A program made the position numbers and the translations under genes. Of a DNA stretch of 64,000 nucleotides, positions 48,893-59,456 are shown piece after piece. A model generated the notes under the pieces. That model was not told the origin of the DNA, made no database searches, and worked only from the letters and a program-made list of their open reading frames with translations. Source of the DNA: Trichomonas vaginalis G3 (Eukaryota; Parabasalia; Trichomonadida; Trichomonadidae); NCBI RefSeq assembly GCF_026262505.1, contig NC_067204.1, positions 2,079,797-2,143,796 of the forward strand, given 5' to 3'. How positions within the stretch are numbered: position 1 is the first letter of the stretch; the number at the start of each line of letters is the position of its first letter.

Positions 48893-48965
48893 CCAATGTG
48901 TCTCGAACCTAGGACTTAGAGCAGCAATCCAACTGTTTATCACATTACACTACATGCATCTCTCA
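48893..48965 (-). pseudogene. tRNA-like relic
   Basis: On the minus strand TAGTGTAATGTGATAAACA resembles a D arm, TTGGATTGCTGCTCTAA an anticodon arm (5-bp stem with one G-U, 7-nt loop, GCT at the anticodon) and AGGTTCGAGA a T loop. The acceptor arms and T stem do not pair, so it is at best a decayed tRNA or tRNA-derived repeat. Confidence 0.35.
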
Positions 48966-49221
48966 CCTCAGTGAATGAGATCAACTATATGATAACTTTT
49001 TCCCCATTATATTCTTGTGGAAAAGTGACAAATAGCAACTTTGACCCTCTCTCTCAGGACAATAACTTTCAAAATTCCAATTTGACATTACAACGCTGAA
49101 TACTATTATTTATATGGAAATTTTGTTGGATATATAAATAGTAATTCAAATACACACAACATTAAGATATGAAATCTGAACTTTGAGAGGTTACAATCTG
49201 AATATTTTTTTTGACAGTAAG

Positions 49222-49812
49222 ATGAGTGACATTTCATCAAATCGTCCAACCTTAAAAATTATTCTAGTAGGAGACACGCCAGTTGGCAAGACATGCTTGA
49301 TATCCTCGTTTTTTAGACAACCTTTCGACTTCCAATCTTCACCAACAGTAGCTCCTTCATATTCTTGTGCTGAAATACCCCGTACAGATGGAGAAATAGT
49401 ATGCTTACAGATATGGGATACAGCTGGACAAGAAAGATACCACGCAGTTGGTAAACTATTTTACAGAGATTCTGATGTAGCTTTAGTTTGCTATGATCCA
49501 TCATCAAACCAAGATTTAAGTAACGTTACGACATGGGTCGAAAGTGTACGTGATGAGGTTCCTAGTGTAAACATTATTTTGGTTTTAACCAAAGCAGATT
49601 TACTCAAAGAAGATCAATTGAAAGAATATACAATCAAAGGAGAAAATCTCGCTAAGAGCCTTGGTGCAAAACATCATTTTGTTACTTCATCCATTACAAA
49701 TGTCGGAATTAAGGATGTTTTTATGACATGCGCTAATATTGTGGATATATCGAATTTGATCGAACCACAACCTATCCCAGAGGCAAATGAACAAAAATCT
49801 GGATGTTGTTAA
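49222..49812 (+). CDS. Rab-family small GTPase
   Basis: 196 aa from ATG 49222; an ORF extension upstream lacks support. G1 GDTPVGKT (17-24), switch I Thr in SSPTVAPS (about 42), G3 WDTAGQERY (65-72), G4 as TKAD (123-126) in place of the usual NKxD, G5 region TSSI (155-158). C-terminal SGCC gives a dual-Cys geranylgeranylation site, so the protein acts on membranes in vesicle traffic. Trichomonads have very many Rabs; the subfamily is not clear. Single exon. Confidence 0.9.
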   Translation: MSDISSNRPTLKIILVGDTPVGKTCLISSFFRQPFDFQSSPTVAPSYSCAEIPRTDGEIVCLQIWDTAGQERYHAVGKLFYRDSDVALVCYDPSSNQDLSNVTTWVESVRDEVPSVNIILVLTKADLLKEDQLKEYTIKGENLAKSLGAKHHFVTSSITNVGIKDVFMTCANIVDISNLIEPQPIPEANEQKSGCC

Positions 49813-51063
49813 TATTTTGTTTGAAATTTTAGTGTATTAAAAACTATCTGTGAACTTAATTGAAGCTTTTACCTTAAGGATAATGTAAATTAATTCAACT
49901 ATTCCGTTTTCTAAACACAAAAATAAAATCTTTACTATCAAACAATAAAAACTATAAATTAGACCTAAATTGCTTGTATAAGCGATAACACATTGATTTT
50001 TCGTTCACAAGTCAATACAATCGCCTTCATTATTCAGAAATCAAAAAATAAATCGAAATTATGGATAGTGTGTTTTAAAAATTTAAATGGATTTGACATT
50101 CATATGTTGTGACTAAATCATTTCAAAAGTAATTAATGTGATTTGTTATTAATGAAATTTTTCAAAAATCAATGTAAAACCAAAATAATACAAATTGTCA
50201 TTATTTTCATTTTTGAAATAATAAAATGCGTTTTATATTTAATCAAGAATTAGATTCTTTAATTGATATGGATTAAATCTTAAAAAAAGTCATCAAATAA
50301 AAAAATTGCCTTCTAAAAGTGACATTTGTTCGGCCATTTTAGTTATTGAAGTAAAAAAAAGTATGTATTCTCTCGCAGTGACGATCTAAAGTTTGGGACA
50401 TCTGAATATGATGACTAAACTTAGCCGAGCACTCAATTTAAACAAACAACTAACACACAGAATTCTTTTCAAAAAGGATTATTTTAAATAATTTTAACTT
50501 ATAAACATTGAATCATTGTATCCTTTTCGGATCAATATCTCCATCATTACAGTAAAAAATTACTCATTTATTTTAACTTCTTTTTCATAGCAAAATATTT
50601 CATATTTTTTTTTTCTTTATAATTTCATAGTAAACCAATTATTAAACTTTTTATCTATAGTAATTAATTCACCACGATCTATTTATAGTCATTGATCTAC
50701 TTAATAAATTTGTATTGCCATATTTTGTTTTCCATGTTTCTATTCCATATAATTCTGTAGAGATTCATCATAATGGATATATGAGAATAACAGTATAAAG
50801 CAATCATGGCTAGCATTTTCATTCTTTTGTCCGACAATAACAATACGAAATAGCCAAATCCGCATTTTTACGAGAACTCATTTCAAAACTGTCATATTTA
50901 GCTTATAAGTAATTCATTACCAGCATTTTGAATGAATGACTAATAAAAATTGACGATACATTTATCGTCCATTCACATTTTTTATAAAACTTAAAATATA
51001 TAATTAATGTTAATAGCTGAGTAACTTTTTTTGGCATTGTAAAAAAATCTTAAAAGTGACGAA
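49813..51063. other. AT-rich intergenic region
   Basis: 1.25 kb without a convincing ORF, RNA gene or repeat. The 3' flank of the Rab gene has several TAAA words that could serve as polyadenylation signals. Confidence 0.4.
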
Positions 51064-51068
51064 TCATA
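51064..51068 (+). promoter_or_regulatory. Initiator-like element (TCATA) of R-SNARE gene
   Basis: TCATA fits the trichomonad Inr form TCA(Y)(T/A), and its A would give a 19-nt 5' UTR to ATG 51085, within the usual range. Confidence 0.5.
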
Positions 51069-51084
51069 CAACAAAAAAACTCAA

Positions 51085-51732
51085 ATGTCTTTCTTATACG
51101 GTGCTGTTGCATACCAAAACACAATCATTGCAGAACTCTCTAATGCCTCAGGTAACATGAGCCAAATTGTTCCTGGCATTCTTAAACAAGTCAAGTTTGA
51201 TGACAAGAATGTTTCTTTCGAACAGCAGCAGTATCTCTTCTCCCTCATCTCTCGTTCCAACAAGATTACAGTTCTTATCCTCACAACCAAGGATGTTAAG
51301 GGCAACGTTCGTTTCTACGCTGTTGATCAGATCTATCAAAAGTTTGTCATGAAGTATCCAAACTACGCCTCACTCGGCCCACTCTCCAAGTCAGGCGAGT
51401 TCGGACCAACAATCCAGGAGATCTTTACACAGTTAAACAACCCACAGCAACAGAAGATTGCCGAAATCAACAGAAACATCCAAGCCACACAGGAAATCAT
51501 GACACAGAACCTTGCCGATGCTCTCGTACGTGGTGAGAAGCTCGAAGTCATGCAGGAAAAGTCAGAAGCCCTTCAACAACACGCATCAGCCTTCGAAAGA
51601 TCAGCAAAGAAGGTCGAACAGAAGATGTGCTGGGAGAGATATCGCTGGTACATCCTCGGTGGTGCTGTTGCTGCAGCTGTCATCATCATAATTATTATTA
51701 TCATCGCAACTACAGCAGGAAAGAAGAAATGA
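51085..51732 (+). CDS. Longin-domain R-SNARE (VAMP7-like) 1
   Basis: 215 aa. Longin profilin-like domain about 1-110 (starts MSFLYGAVAYQNTIIAELS), R-SNARE coiled coil about 122-182 with the ionic zero-layer Arg at 149 (DALVRGEKLEVMQ), basic juxtamembrane WERYRW, and a C-terminal tail anchor of Ile/Ala at about 188-210 followed by KKK. It would drive vesicle fusion. Codon use is richer in C-ending codons than neighbours, consistent with strong expression. Convergent with the BEACH gene, 60 bp apart. Confidence 0.93.
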   Translation: MSFLYGAVAYQNTIIAELSNASGNMSQIVPGILKQVKFDDKNVSFEQQQYLFSLISRSNKITVLILTTKDVKGNVRFYAVDQIYQKFVMKYPNYASLGPLSKSGEFGPTIQEIFTQLNNPQQQKIAEINRNIQATQEIMTQNLADALVRGEKLEVMQEKSEALQQHASAFERSAKKVEQKMCWERYRWYILGGAVAAAVIIIIIIIIATTAGKKK

Positions 51733-51792
51733 AGACTTTTTTATATTTTTTTAAAATTTATTTATACATACATTTTAAAAATATTTTTTTCT

Positions 51793-54700
51793 CTAAAATT
51801 TTGGTGAAATTTCGCAAATTTGGTTATCAATAATAACAGTAAGGACACTGTTTGTATCAGGAGATGCTCTTAATATTGTCTTTCCAATTATTCCTTTGGA
51901 AACAGTACTTACGACTGTCATTGTTGGAATTTCGACAAATTCAACTTTTCCTTCTTCAAGAAGTAGGGCAATCATCGATTTGGAGAATGTGGAGACATCG
52001 CACATGGCAATAACTTCTCCTTTGACTTCAACTGATCCGATTCTGACCAGTCTTGTATCAAATAATTCGATGATTGTGTTTAATTTCGGTTCATCCTTCA
52101 TGCAAGATGTAGCGACGATGAATCCAGAGTCTAGTGTCTCCAAGCAGTGGCTTGTTCTGCCTTCGCATGTAAGTTGTCGGTCGAATTTCATACTTTCTCT
52201 GACCAAATGGGATAAATGTAGGCAATGGGATTTGTCTATGCATACTATTGTCTTGAGTACTGCGGATACAGACAAATGAGTCAATGGACGTCTTCCTATT
52301 GTGATAACTTGTGACAAATCAAATGCCGGAGCTCTGAAAATCCTCACAGTGCAGTCAGTACCTGCTGTAAGTGCCAAGCTACCTAATGCCGCAACAGCTG
52401 TGACATCGCCGCCAGGGTGTCTCAGTGTTTTGACCTTCTTCTGCAAGTTTGCAAATGAGTAAACTTCGCATGCAGAGGAATGTAGGCCTAAAATGTAGTT
52501 TTCGGACATGGAGAATGATGTGCAGACATTTATATTCGTCTGTACCATGGTGGTGGCCGATAACTGTAAGGCATTCTGCGAATGGTCGTAGAATAATCCG
52601 TCATTAGTAAGTACATAATTATTTCTGAAGAAAATAATCGGAGCGGGGAACTTGCTTCCAGATAAAAGTGACGTCGAAGGAGCCGATGCTGATTTCGGAC
52701 TTCTATTAGGATGGGATGAGATAAAGAGCTGCGTTGGCGTGATACCGAAATTGGCGCAGTGATTCCTGACTAACGAACCAAATTCTGTTGACAACAAAGG
52801 AATTGCAAAGTCATCGTAAGTGAATTTATGAAAAACATTGTTTTTCTTCTTCGAACAACGATCGACACCGAATATCAAGTCAATCCAGTTACCGAGTTTT
52901 TCACCAACAATGTCCGATTCAAGTGCTGCTCTATGCTTTACGATGAAATCTTCAGGACTTTTCGCCCAATTTGGTAATTTGACATCGCCAACTCTCTCTC
53001 CGTTATTCTTACGACCGAGATTGAAGCCATTCTCGTTCTTTAATATCGATGGCTGGCAGAAAAGCTGAGGAATTAACTCTCTATAGTCACTATTCAGATT
53101 CAGAACGGATTGCCATGACCTTTTGATATCATTGAACAGTCTGTCAGCTATATCGAAGTGACCTGCTTGCAATGATATGTGCAAAGTAGTGAATGGTTCA
53201 ACTCTTATCATGTATGAAATCGTATATCCAGGATTTGAGTAGTGTGTCCTGTACAAACAGTAATCATGGGCACCTTCGGGTATTTCTGACATGTTACTTA
53301 ATAGATTTTGCAGTCTCTTTTCGTCCATTGCTCCAATTGGCAGAGAAAGATCTCTGTAAACCTGTGGATCGTCAAGATTGATGTTCTCTGAATCGTAATC
53401 TTTGAGAATCCATGGGGAAACAGGGTATTGACTCACATCATTAAACGATCTATTTGATAATATGTTTAAAATCATCAAATATTTGAATGTTGAGATTTTT
53501 CTGGTCAACCATGCCTTCGTAGCTCCTATTTTTTCGAGTAATTCGTCGGGAGGAATGTTTTGAGTGATTCCTTTACAAGTATTGCGGCAAAGAGCGAAGA
53601 AATCGAATTGGTCGGACGTAATTATGCCTTTTATGATCGATTGGAAGAAGGAGAACTCTCTTGTATCTGTCATCTTCATGATTTCCAAAAATCTATCGCG
53701 AGATTTCTGGTTATCGAAGTGGAATAGGTATGATTTCGAGTCCGCGTAAAATACTTCTGCGCCAAGATCGTCATGTAATGTAGTTCTCTGGAAGATAAAA
53801 TCAATATCGTCAACTTTTAGCTCGACGAACTTGTTTTCTGGAGTTTTCCCTGGTTCTATTGGAGTACAGATGCCATCACTGACCTCTACGCCGTCGAAGA
53901 AGAAGCCTCTCTCGGTTAAATTGATTGTACCGCGATATCTCTTTAATAAAGTGACATATGTTACAGGAATTGACTCTATCGTAGTCTTTGCACTACTCTG
54001 CATACGATAAGGAACAATTCTCTTGTAATTAATTTCAGGTGTCACGTTTTCGGAATTGAATGGAATAGAATCTCTTATTGCAGAGGCTTTTAAGTGTCTG
54101 TCGAAGTCCTTGTTGACTGTCATGAAGATCGGCCTGAATTCTGAATCGAAGACATTGCAAACTTTCCAATGTTCATCTTTCTTTGACAAATCAGCTGATT
54201 TCATGAAAGCTTTGGCTAAATTAATGCAATGGCGCTCTGCCAATACGACACTCTCGCTCTCGTGCTTCATGAATTCTTCGTATTTGTTGTCTGTAATCGA
54301 ATCTATCGAGTACTCATTTTCTTTCGAGAAATTAACCAAAAATTCATTATATTTCTCGTAGAATTCGTCGACGTAGTACTTGATCTTCGACTCAGCATCA
54401 CGTAAAAACGCTTCAACAAGCCTGGAACTGACTTCTTGACTGGCACTCGCTTCCAGGATTTCGCCAATGAGATTTCCTTGCGATATCAATTTCCTTTGAG
54501 CGTCTACAAAGAAAATTATCGACTCGTTGAACACGTTTTTGCTGATAAATGAGGACATACTCGAAATCTGGTCGTAGCTCTTATGGAACACCTCGATATT
54601 GTCTTTTCCGTACTCCCACGCTACGAGGCAATACGCCGTAAACGCTTTGATCGAGAATTTCGAGTTAATTTGGATAGAACAAGTGGAATCCAGAGTAATT

Positions 54701-57700
54701 ACGTAATGTATACAGTTCAGAAGCGGATTACATAATTCAGGATCCGGAGTTTCATTGATATAAGCGTAATTTGTCTCTTTGTCTACAGGGGTGAACAATA
54801 ATGACTGAATTGCTACGGAAAGAACGTTCAGCAACTGGTTCTTTGTTCTTCTGCATGTTGTTACAGTATCCAGGAGTCTTCCCAAGAACTTTCCGAGGAA
54901 TCCTGGAGATTTCGTTTTGTAAATCATGAAAACTATATCAGAAACAGGGTTGTACTTCTCGTAGGCAAGCGCAGAACTCGTGAAATCAGTCAATATTTCG
55001 ATCAAATGGTCGTCTACTGAGAAAAATCTGAAACAATATTTTAAGAAATCGATACATTCATCGTTGAACTTATCGAAATCGTGTGGACAGTTTCTCAGGG
55101 ACTTTGAGATCTTTGTACGAGCGTTGTTGTAGAAAGATTTGTCTGTTCTCTCGAATAATTCGAAGAATAACAACAAAACTTCTGGATTTGGAAGAGGACT
55201 GATCTCCATGCAGCTTCTTTCATCACAGGAATTGATGTTGAAGGCAATCTTGAAGATTTCTTGTACTTGTTTGTTCGATATTTCGTGGTTTAAGTATTGA
55301 GAGACGTAATCGAACTTTAGTTTGACCATTGGCGATATACATAAATAAGATATCAATTGTAGAACCTGATTTCGGAAGTCTTCGTCATCGGAACTTAAAG
55401 ATTGAGCAAATGGAAGGATTCCAATCTCTTGGACAACGAAATTGAGGGCTACTCTTGACTTGTCTGAAAATGCCTTGACAAGTAATTCGTAGATTTTGTT
55501 TCTTGTATGGACATCTTTTGTATTTAGGAAAATTAGGGACAATGCTTCGGCATCTCTATCTGGAATACCTTTGGCTGTCAACAGGGAGTAATATCCCCAC
55601 ATAAGGTCTTTCACTTCATCTGTGGTCTGACATGCTACCGTTTGGTAAATGTAGGAAATGTAATGGTCCTGTTTGAATTCTGGAAATGCTACAAGGGGAG
55701 GAAGTATGTCATGGAAGTAGTACTTGATAAGAGGAAGGTCGTTTTTGAGAATAATTGAGAAACATTCGAAAATATGTTGTCTCATATGCTGTTTTAGCAC
55801 TTTGGAGTCCATCTTCTTGAACAATGTGCACATGTTCATGATGACATTAGGAGCGAATACATTAGGAACTGATAATAATAAGAAACCAGCGATTAATATG
55901 ATTCCGCCTTCTTTTTCGAACATTTGGATACCATTAGGAAGCTCTATTATGTGTATAATTATCGACAGAAGCGAATTAAAGATCTGAGGAGTAGCGCTAG
56001 CCTGTTTACAGTAATCGGAAACAATAATTTTGAGCGTTGAAATGAATCCTCTGAGAATTCCAGGGTACATAATGATATCTGAGAGTGTTGTAGTGTACGG
56101 AACGCAGCTACCATCAAGCTCTGCAGTTGTATTTGGTGCTACATCGGTAATAACTTTGCCATTTACGTTGAGAGGGATGAAAGCGGCCAGCGCGTCCTTT
56201 GGTCTTGACGATTTGCTTGCTTTTGAGAAGATTACTTTTGGGTCTATCGTTGAAAAGAAAAATGTTGGTCCGATATCTCCATTTATTCCATCAGCAAGAG
56301 TAATTGAGTATACTCCTGGCTCGAATAAGTGGAAGTTAGTGGTGAAAACAAGGGTTTTGTTGACATATGTCGTACATTGTTTCATATTAAAAATAATAAC
56401 TAGATGATGCCATCTTTCCGGCCTTAATTTGTAATCAAAGGCATTAATCTCCGCTTTTGTCTTCATTTCTATCGTTGTTGGACTGATGTAAATCTCTAAT
56501 TCTCCAAATTTGAGAAGATTTACTCTCTTTTTCGGAATTCTGATGGTCGTAGCGAAAGAGAACACCGGGATCTTGAGTTCTACAGACGCTTTTGATATCG
56601 ATCCCCTGTCAATGTGGAAGAAAGAGTCAACAGGAGGATGAGAAACTTCGAAAACCATGGAAGTGAGAGCTTCTAATAGAGCTTGCTGGCCGATAACGAT
56701 ATCGCCTTCAACATTCTTGATCGCGTTGATCGTATCGTTGAATGTTTGTGCGTTAAAGAACGATCTTGTTATATTTCTGTATAACATTATGGCTTTGTGG
56801 GTCAAATTGATGTCATTTATGTTTTCCAAGGCGAAAGAAACAAAATCAGCCATAAAGAATGAGTAAGCGTTCGACTGATTTTCGGCACATAATTTTGTTG
56901 CGAGTTCTATCAATGAAAGAGCAAATTCTGAGTTAACAGATAATCTCAGTGCAAGGTAAAGGGCTTGCGCACATACAACATGAGGGCTATCTTTGAAGGG
57001 AATGACCATATAATCTTCAACTATGAATCCAAGGGAAATGGAGATCAGAAGAAGTATTGTCTTCCTTGTAGCTTGGAAATCATTGATGACTGACCTGAGA
57101 ACGTTGTATGTTCTCGTTTCATTATTCGCAAATGCGTCTAAAAACTCCGGAAATTTCATAGTCATGTGGAAAATAAGGTCTAAGAAGTTATCTAGAACAT
57201 CCTGCGGCTTTAGGTTTTTGATAATTGTAACTGTTCCTGGGAAAATATTTTCAACAATCGTTTGGCAGTTCTCGTATTCCAAGAAACTGATGGAAGCTGT
57301 AAGGTTGGCAAGTATTGTCGCTGTTACATCTATGAATTGTGGATCAGATTTGATTTTTATGAGGAATAATTGCAATTTATTGATAATATTCGTAAAAATC
57401 GAAATTGTCAGCGGATTAACAGCGTAGAAATCGATAAGTTGGTTGTGGCCTCCATCAATTAACATGTCAAAAACGAGATGTCCAAAATTTGAGGAATGAC
57501 CTGCAGTTTTCTCAGAATTATACAATAATTCAACGAATTTATCCAATCCATTGATATCCTCATGCTTCCTTCTTGCTCTAAGTACTGTCATTAGATTTGA
57601 TTTCATCAATTGAACGATTTTTCCTTTGTTGTACAGTTCTCTTATCAAAGCAACATGTGTATACAAGTTCTCGCACTGGGAAATCTCATCAAGTATCGTA

Positions 57701-59106
57701 TATGTCTTTGCAGGAGATACATTTGTAATTTTGTAAAGGAAAGAATCGACGATATGAGGGTTGGTCTTGTTGTTTATCAAAATTCTGATGAACCTTTCAA
57801 ATCCGATCAAACTGTAACAACTAGATGCCATTGTACAAGCGACAAAGTTCAAAACGTTGGGATCCTGTGATAGATTATCACTCAGAGTGACGAGGAAAGC
57901 ATCCCATTTCGCTAATGTCGTGGTCAATCTCCTTGACATGTCGACTTGTTTTGTTAATTTTTCCGGAACATCGTTGGATTGAAGAGATTTCACTTCTGTG
58001 AGCTTGTCAAAGTCGAAAGTATCCGGGACAGGTAGTTTATCCAAGTCATCGAACGCTGTTGGGTTAATTTTTATGAGATGTTTCACAAAAGCGCAAAAAG
58101 CTTTAGTGGCCACTTCACATGGTTGATGGTCGACCTCATTGCACAGGGCGATGGCCGTCAAACAGGTCAAATCAAGGCCAGCAATGTTCATTTTCGGTTG
58201 TTCGCAAAGGAGCCAGGACGCGAGGTATAGGATATCGCGTCTTACGGACGGAGGTAGTAAAGGAATGATCTTAATTATCGAGTTTAGGAAGATTAATAAT
58301 TCCGCAACAAGAGAAATCTCTGGATGAGAGTTTAGCCATGAATGGAATATGGCTGTTAGGTACTTTACACATGAATCGTCATGGATATCGTATAAATCAA
58401 CACATTTCGTAATTAAATTGTTAATAAACATTTTTAGAGATCTGATAACGTAATCATTGTTATTATTTGTGACAATCACACTACTGTCTTTCCATGTATC
58501 ACAGTAAAGAGGCAAAAGAGAAACAATATCCGGTGCAAGTTTCGGATCTTGTAAAGCTATTAAATATTTGAGAGGCTCTACTATAATAAGCCAATCATCG
58601 TCATGAAATAAACAGTTTTTGCCAAAATCTGTATAGTATTGTAGTATCTGATCTCTTAAAATGATTCCAATCGCTCCAACTATTTGAAATACGATAATAG
58701 TGAAATCTGGTGATGAAAATAATGGTCTTCCACAACTTAAATCATCTAATAAACTCTGGCATGACTTACAAACAGTGATTATTGGTAATTCTGTTAAATG
58801 ATATTGCTGCTCGAGAATATTATTGAGCGAAATGGAACTACGAGCTTCCTGTAATGCCATTTTAAGATTTTTTAATTGAACCTTTTGTATATTATATTGC
58901 GAAATTAAGTTTTGAACATGTTCAGGAGCTCCTTTTTTCAATTTCTTGCCCGAAGGATGCATATCAAAATATCTTATTAATGTAACATGATACAGCTCTC
59001 CCCCACTAGCGTTGATAATGTTGGTGAGGGAATGCATCCACTTTGAAAAATTTGACAAACATTCAATTTGAATTTCTGAGAGTATTACATTTAAACATAA
59101 GAACAT
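51793..59106 (-). CDS. BEACH-WD40 protein (LRBA/neurobeachin/lvsA family)
   Basis: 2437 aa in one exon from ATG 59106. A long helical-repeat N-terminus, a concanavalin/LamG-like segment at about 830-935 (RWHHLVIIFNMKQCTTYVNK), a second helical region, PH-BEACH at about 1700-1815 (GTINLTERGFFFDGVEV), the BEACH domain at about 1880-2135 (FNDVSQYPVSPWILKDY, RVEPFTTLHISLQAG, LIPQLFCQPSIL) and WD40 repeats to the C-terminus (GGDVTAVAALGSLALTAGTD). Family members organise membrane traffic, lysosome size and secretion. Size and domain order match complete BEACH proteins. Confidence 0.93.
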   Translation of the reverse strand: MFLCLNVILSEIQIECLSNFSKWMHSLTNIINASGGELYHVTLIRYFDMHPSGKKLKKGAPEHVQNLISQYNIQKVQLKNLKMALQEARSSISLNNILEQQYHLTELPIITVCKSCQSLLDDLSCGRPLFSSPDFTIIVFQIVGAIGIILRDQILQYYTDFGKNCLFHDDDWLIIVEPLKYLIALQDPKLAPDIVSLLPLYCDTWKDSSVIVTNNNNDYVIRSLKMFINNLITKCVDLYDIHDDSCVKYLTAIFHSWLNSHPEISLVAELLIFLNSIIKIIPLLPPSVRRDILYLASWLLCEQPKMNIAGLDLTCLTAIALCNEVDHQPCEVATKAFCAFVKHLIKINPTAFDDLDKLPVPDTFDFDKLTEVKSLQSNDVPEKLTKQVDMSRRLTTTLAKWDAFLVTLSDNLSQDPNVLNFVACTMASSCYSLIGFERFIRILINNKTNPHIVDSFLYKITNVSPAKTYTILDEISQCENLYTHVALIRELYNKGKIVQLMKSNLMTVLRARRKHEDINGLDKFVELLYNSEKTAGHSSNFGHLVFDMLIDGGHNQLIDFYAVNPLTISIFTNIINKLQLFLIKIKSDPQFIDVTATILANLTASISFLEYENCQTIVENIFPGTVTIIKNLKPQDVLDNFLDLIFHMTMKFPEFLDAFANNETRTYNVLRSVINDFQATRKTILLLISISLGFIVEDYMVIPFKDSPHVVCAQALYLALRLSVNSEFALSLIELATKLCAENQSNAYSFFMADFVSFALENINDINLTHKAIMLYRNITRSFFNAQTFNDTINAIKNVEGDIVIGQQALLEALTSMVFEVSHPPVDSFFHIDRGSISKASVELKIPVFSFATTIRIPKKRVNLLKFGELEIYISPTTIEMKTKAEINAFDYKLRPERWHHLVIIFNMKQCTTYVNKTLVFTTNFHLFEPGVYSITLADGINGDIGPTFFFSTIDPKVIFSKASKSSRPKDALAAFIPLNVNGKVITDVAPNTTAELDGSCVPYTTTLSDIIMYPGILRGFISTLKIIVSDYCKQASATPQIFNSLLSIIIHIIELPNGIQMFEKEGGIILIAGFLLLSVPNVFAPNVIMNMCTLFKKMDSKVLKQHMRQHIFECFSIILKNDLPLIKYYFHDILPPLVAFPEFKQDHYISYIYQTVACQTTDEVKDLMWGYYSLLTAKGIPDRDAEALSLIFLNTKDVHTRNKIYELLVKAFSDKSRVALNFVVQEIGILPFAQSLSSDDEDFRNQVLQLISYLCISPMVKLKFDYVSQYLNHEISNKQVQEIFKIAFNINSCDERSCMEISPLPNPEVLLLFFELFERTDKSFYNNARTKISKSLRNCPHDFDKFNDECIDFLKYCFRFFSVDDHLIEILTDFTSSALAYEKYNPVSDIVFMIYKTKSPGFLGKFLGRLLDTVTTCRRTKNQLLNVLSVAIQSLLFTPVDKETNYAYINETPDPELCNPLLNCIHYVITLDSTCSIQINSKFSIKAFTAYCLVAWEYGKDNIEVFHKSYDQISSMSSFISKNVFNESIIFFVDAQRKLISQGNLIGEILEASASQEVSSRLVEAFLRDAESKIKYYVDEFYEKYNEFLVNFSKENEYSIDSITDNKYEEFMKHESESVVLAERHCINLAKAFMKSADLSKKDEHWKVCNVFDSEFRPIFMTVNKDFDRHLKASAIRDSIPFNSENVTPEINYKRIVPYRMQSSAKTTIESIPVTYVTLLKRYRGTINLTERGFFFDGVEVSDGICTPIEPGKTPENKFVELKVDDIDFIFQRTTLHDDLGAEVFYADSKSYLFHFDNQKSRDRFLEIMKMTDTREFSFFQSIIKGIITSDQFDFFALCRNTCKGITQNIPPDELLEKIGATKAWLTRKISTFKYLMILNILSNRSFNDVSQYPVSPWILKDYDSENINLDDPQVYRDLSLPIGAMDEKRLQNLLSNMSEIPEGAHDYCLYRTHYSNPGYTISYMIRVEPFTTLHISLQAGHFDIADRLFNDIKRSWQSVLNLNSDYRELIPQLFCQPSILKNENGFNLGRKNNGERVGDVKLPNWAKSPEDFIVKHRAALESDIVGEKLGNWIDLIFGVDRCSKKKNNVFHKFTYDDFAIPLLSTEFGSLVRNHCANFGITPTQLFISSHPNRSPKSASAPSTSLLSGSKFPAPIIFFRNNYVLTNDGLFYDHSQNALQLSATTMVQTNINVCTSFSMSENYILGLHSSACEVYSFANLQKKVKTLRHPGGDVTAVAALGSLALTAGTDCTVRIFRAPAFDLSQVITIGRRPLTHLSVSAVLKTIVCIDKSHCLHLSHLVRESMKFDRQLTCEGRTSHCLETLDSGFIVATSCMKDEPKLNTIIELFDTRLVRIGSVEVKGEVIAMCDVSTFSKSMIALLLEEGKVEFVEIPTMTVVSTVSKGIIGKTILRASPDTNSVLTVIIDNQICEISPKF

Positions 59107-59456
59107 ATAAATTTTCTAAAATCTTGGGAAAACTTTTTTTTGTTTCAAATTCAATGGTATCTGATTTCAAATATGTAACCGTGAGTAATTAAAATGCTAA
59201 TTCGGTATTAGTTATCTATGTCTAATCAATTCCTTACACAATAAAAGAAAAATTTATTAAAAAATATTCGTTACACTTCGAAATTCATTATATATGCATA
59301 ATCGGTCTAGAGAACTAATATTGTTATTTCATACTCAATATGGGTTATCGATTGCCTTCTCCATTTGTCTTTAAATATGTTAAATCAAGACAAATTTTCG
59401 ATATTTTGAAAAATAACCTTAAGATTAGCTAGCATTATGACATAAACTACAGATAT
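59107..59456. other. Intergenic region, BEACH promoter and SNARE 3' flank
   Basis: 350 bp, AT-rich. It must contain the BEACH promoter; no clear TCAYTW initiator is visible close to 59106. No gene seen. Confidence 0.4.

Noticed and set aside
48893-48965. Functional tRNA-Ser(GCT)
   Set aside because: Anticodon arm is plausible but acceptor and T stems do not pair and the long Ser variable arm is absent; kept only as a tRNA-like relic.
51896-58327. Several 60-130-aa plus-strand ORFs opposite the BEACH gene
   Set aside because: Antisense shadows of a 2437-codon open gene.
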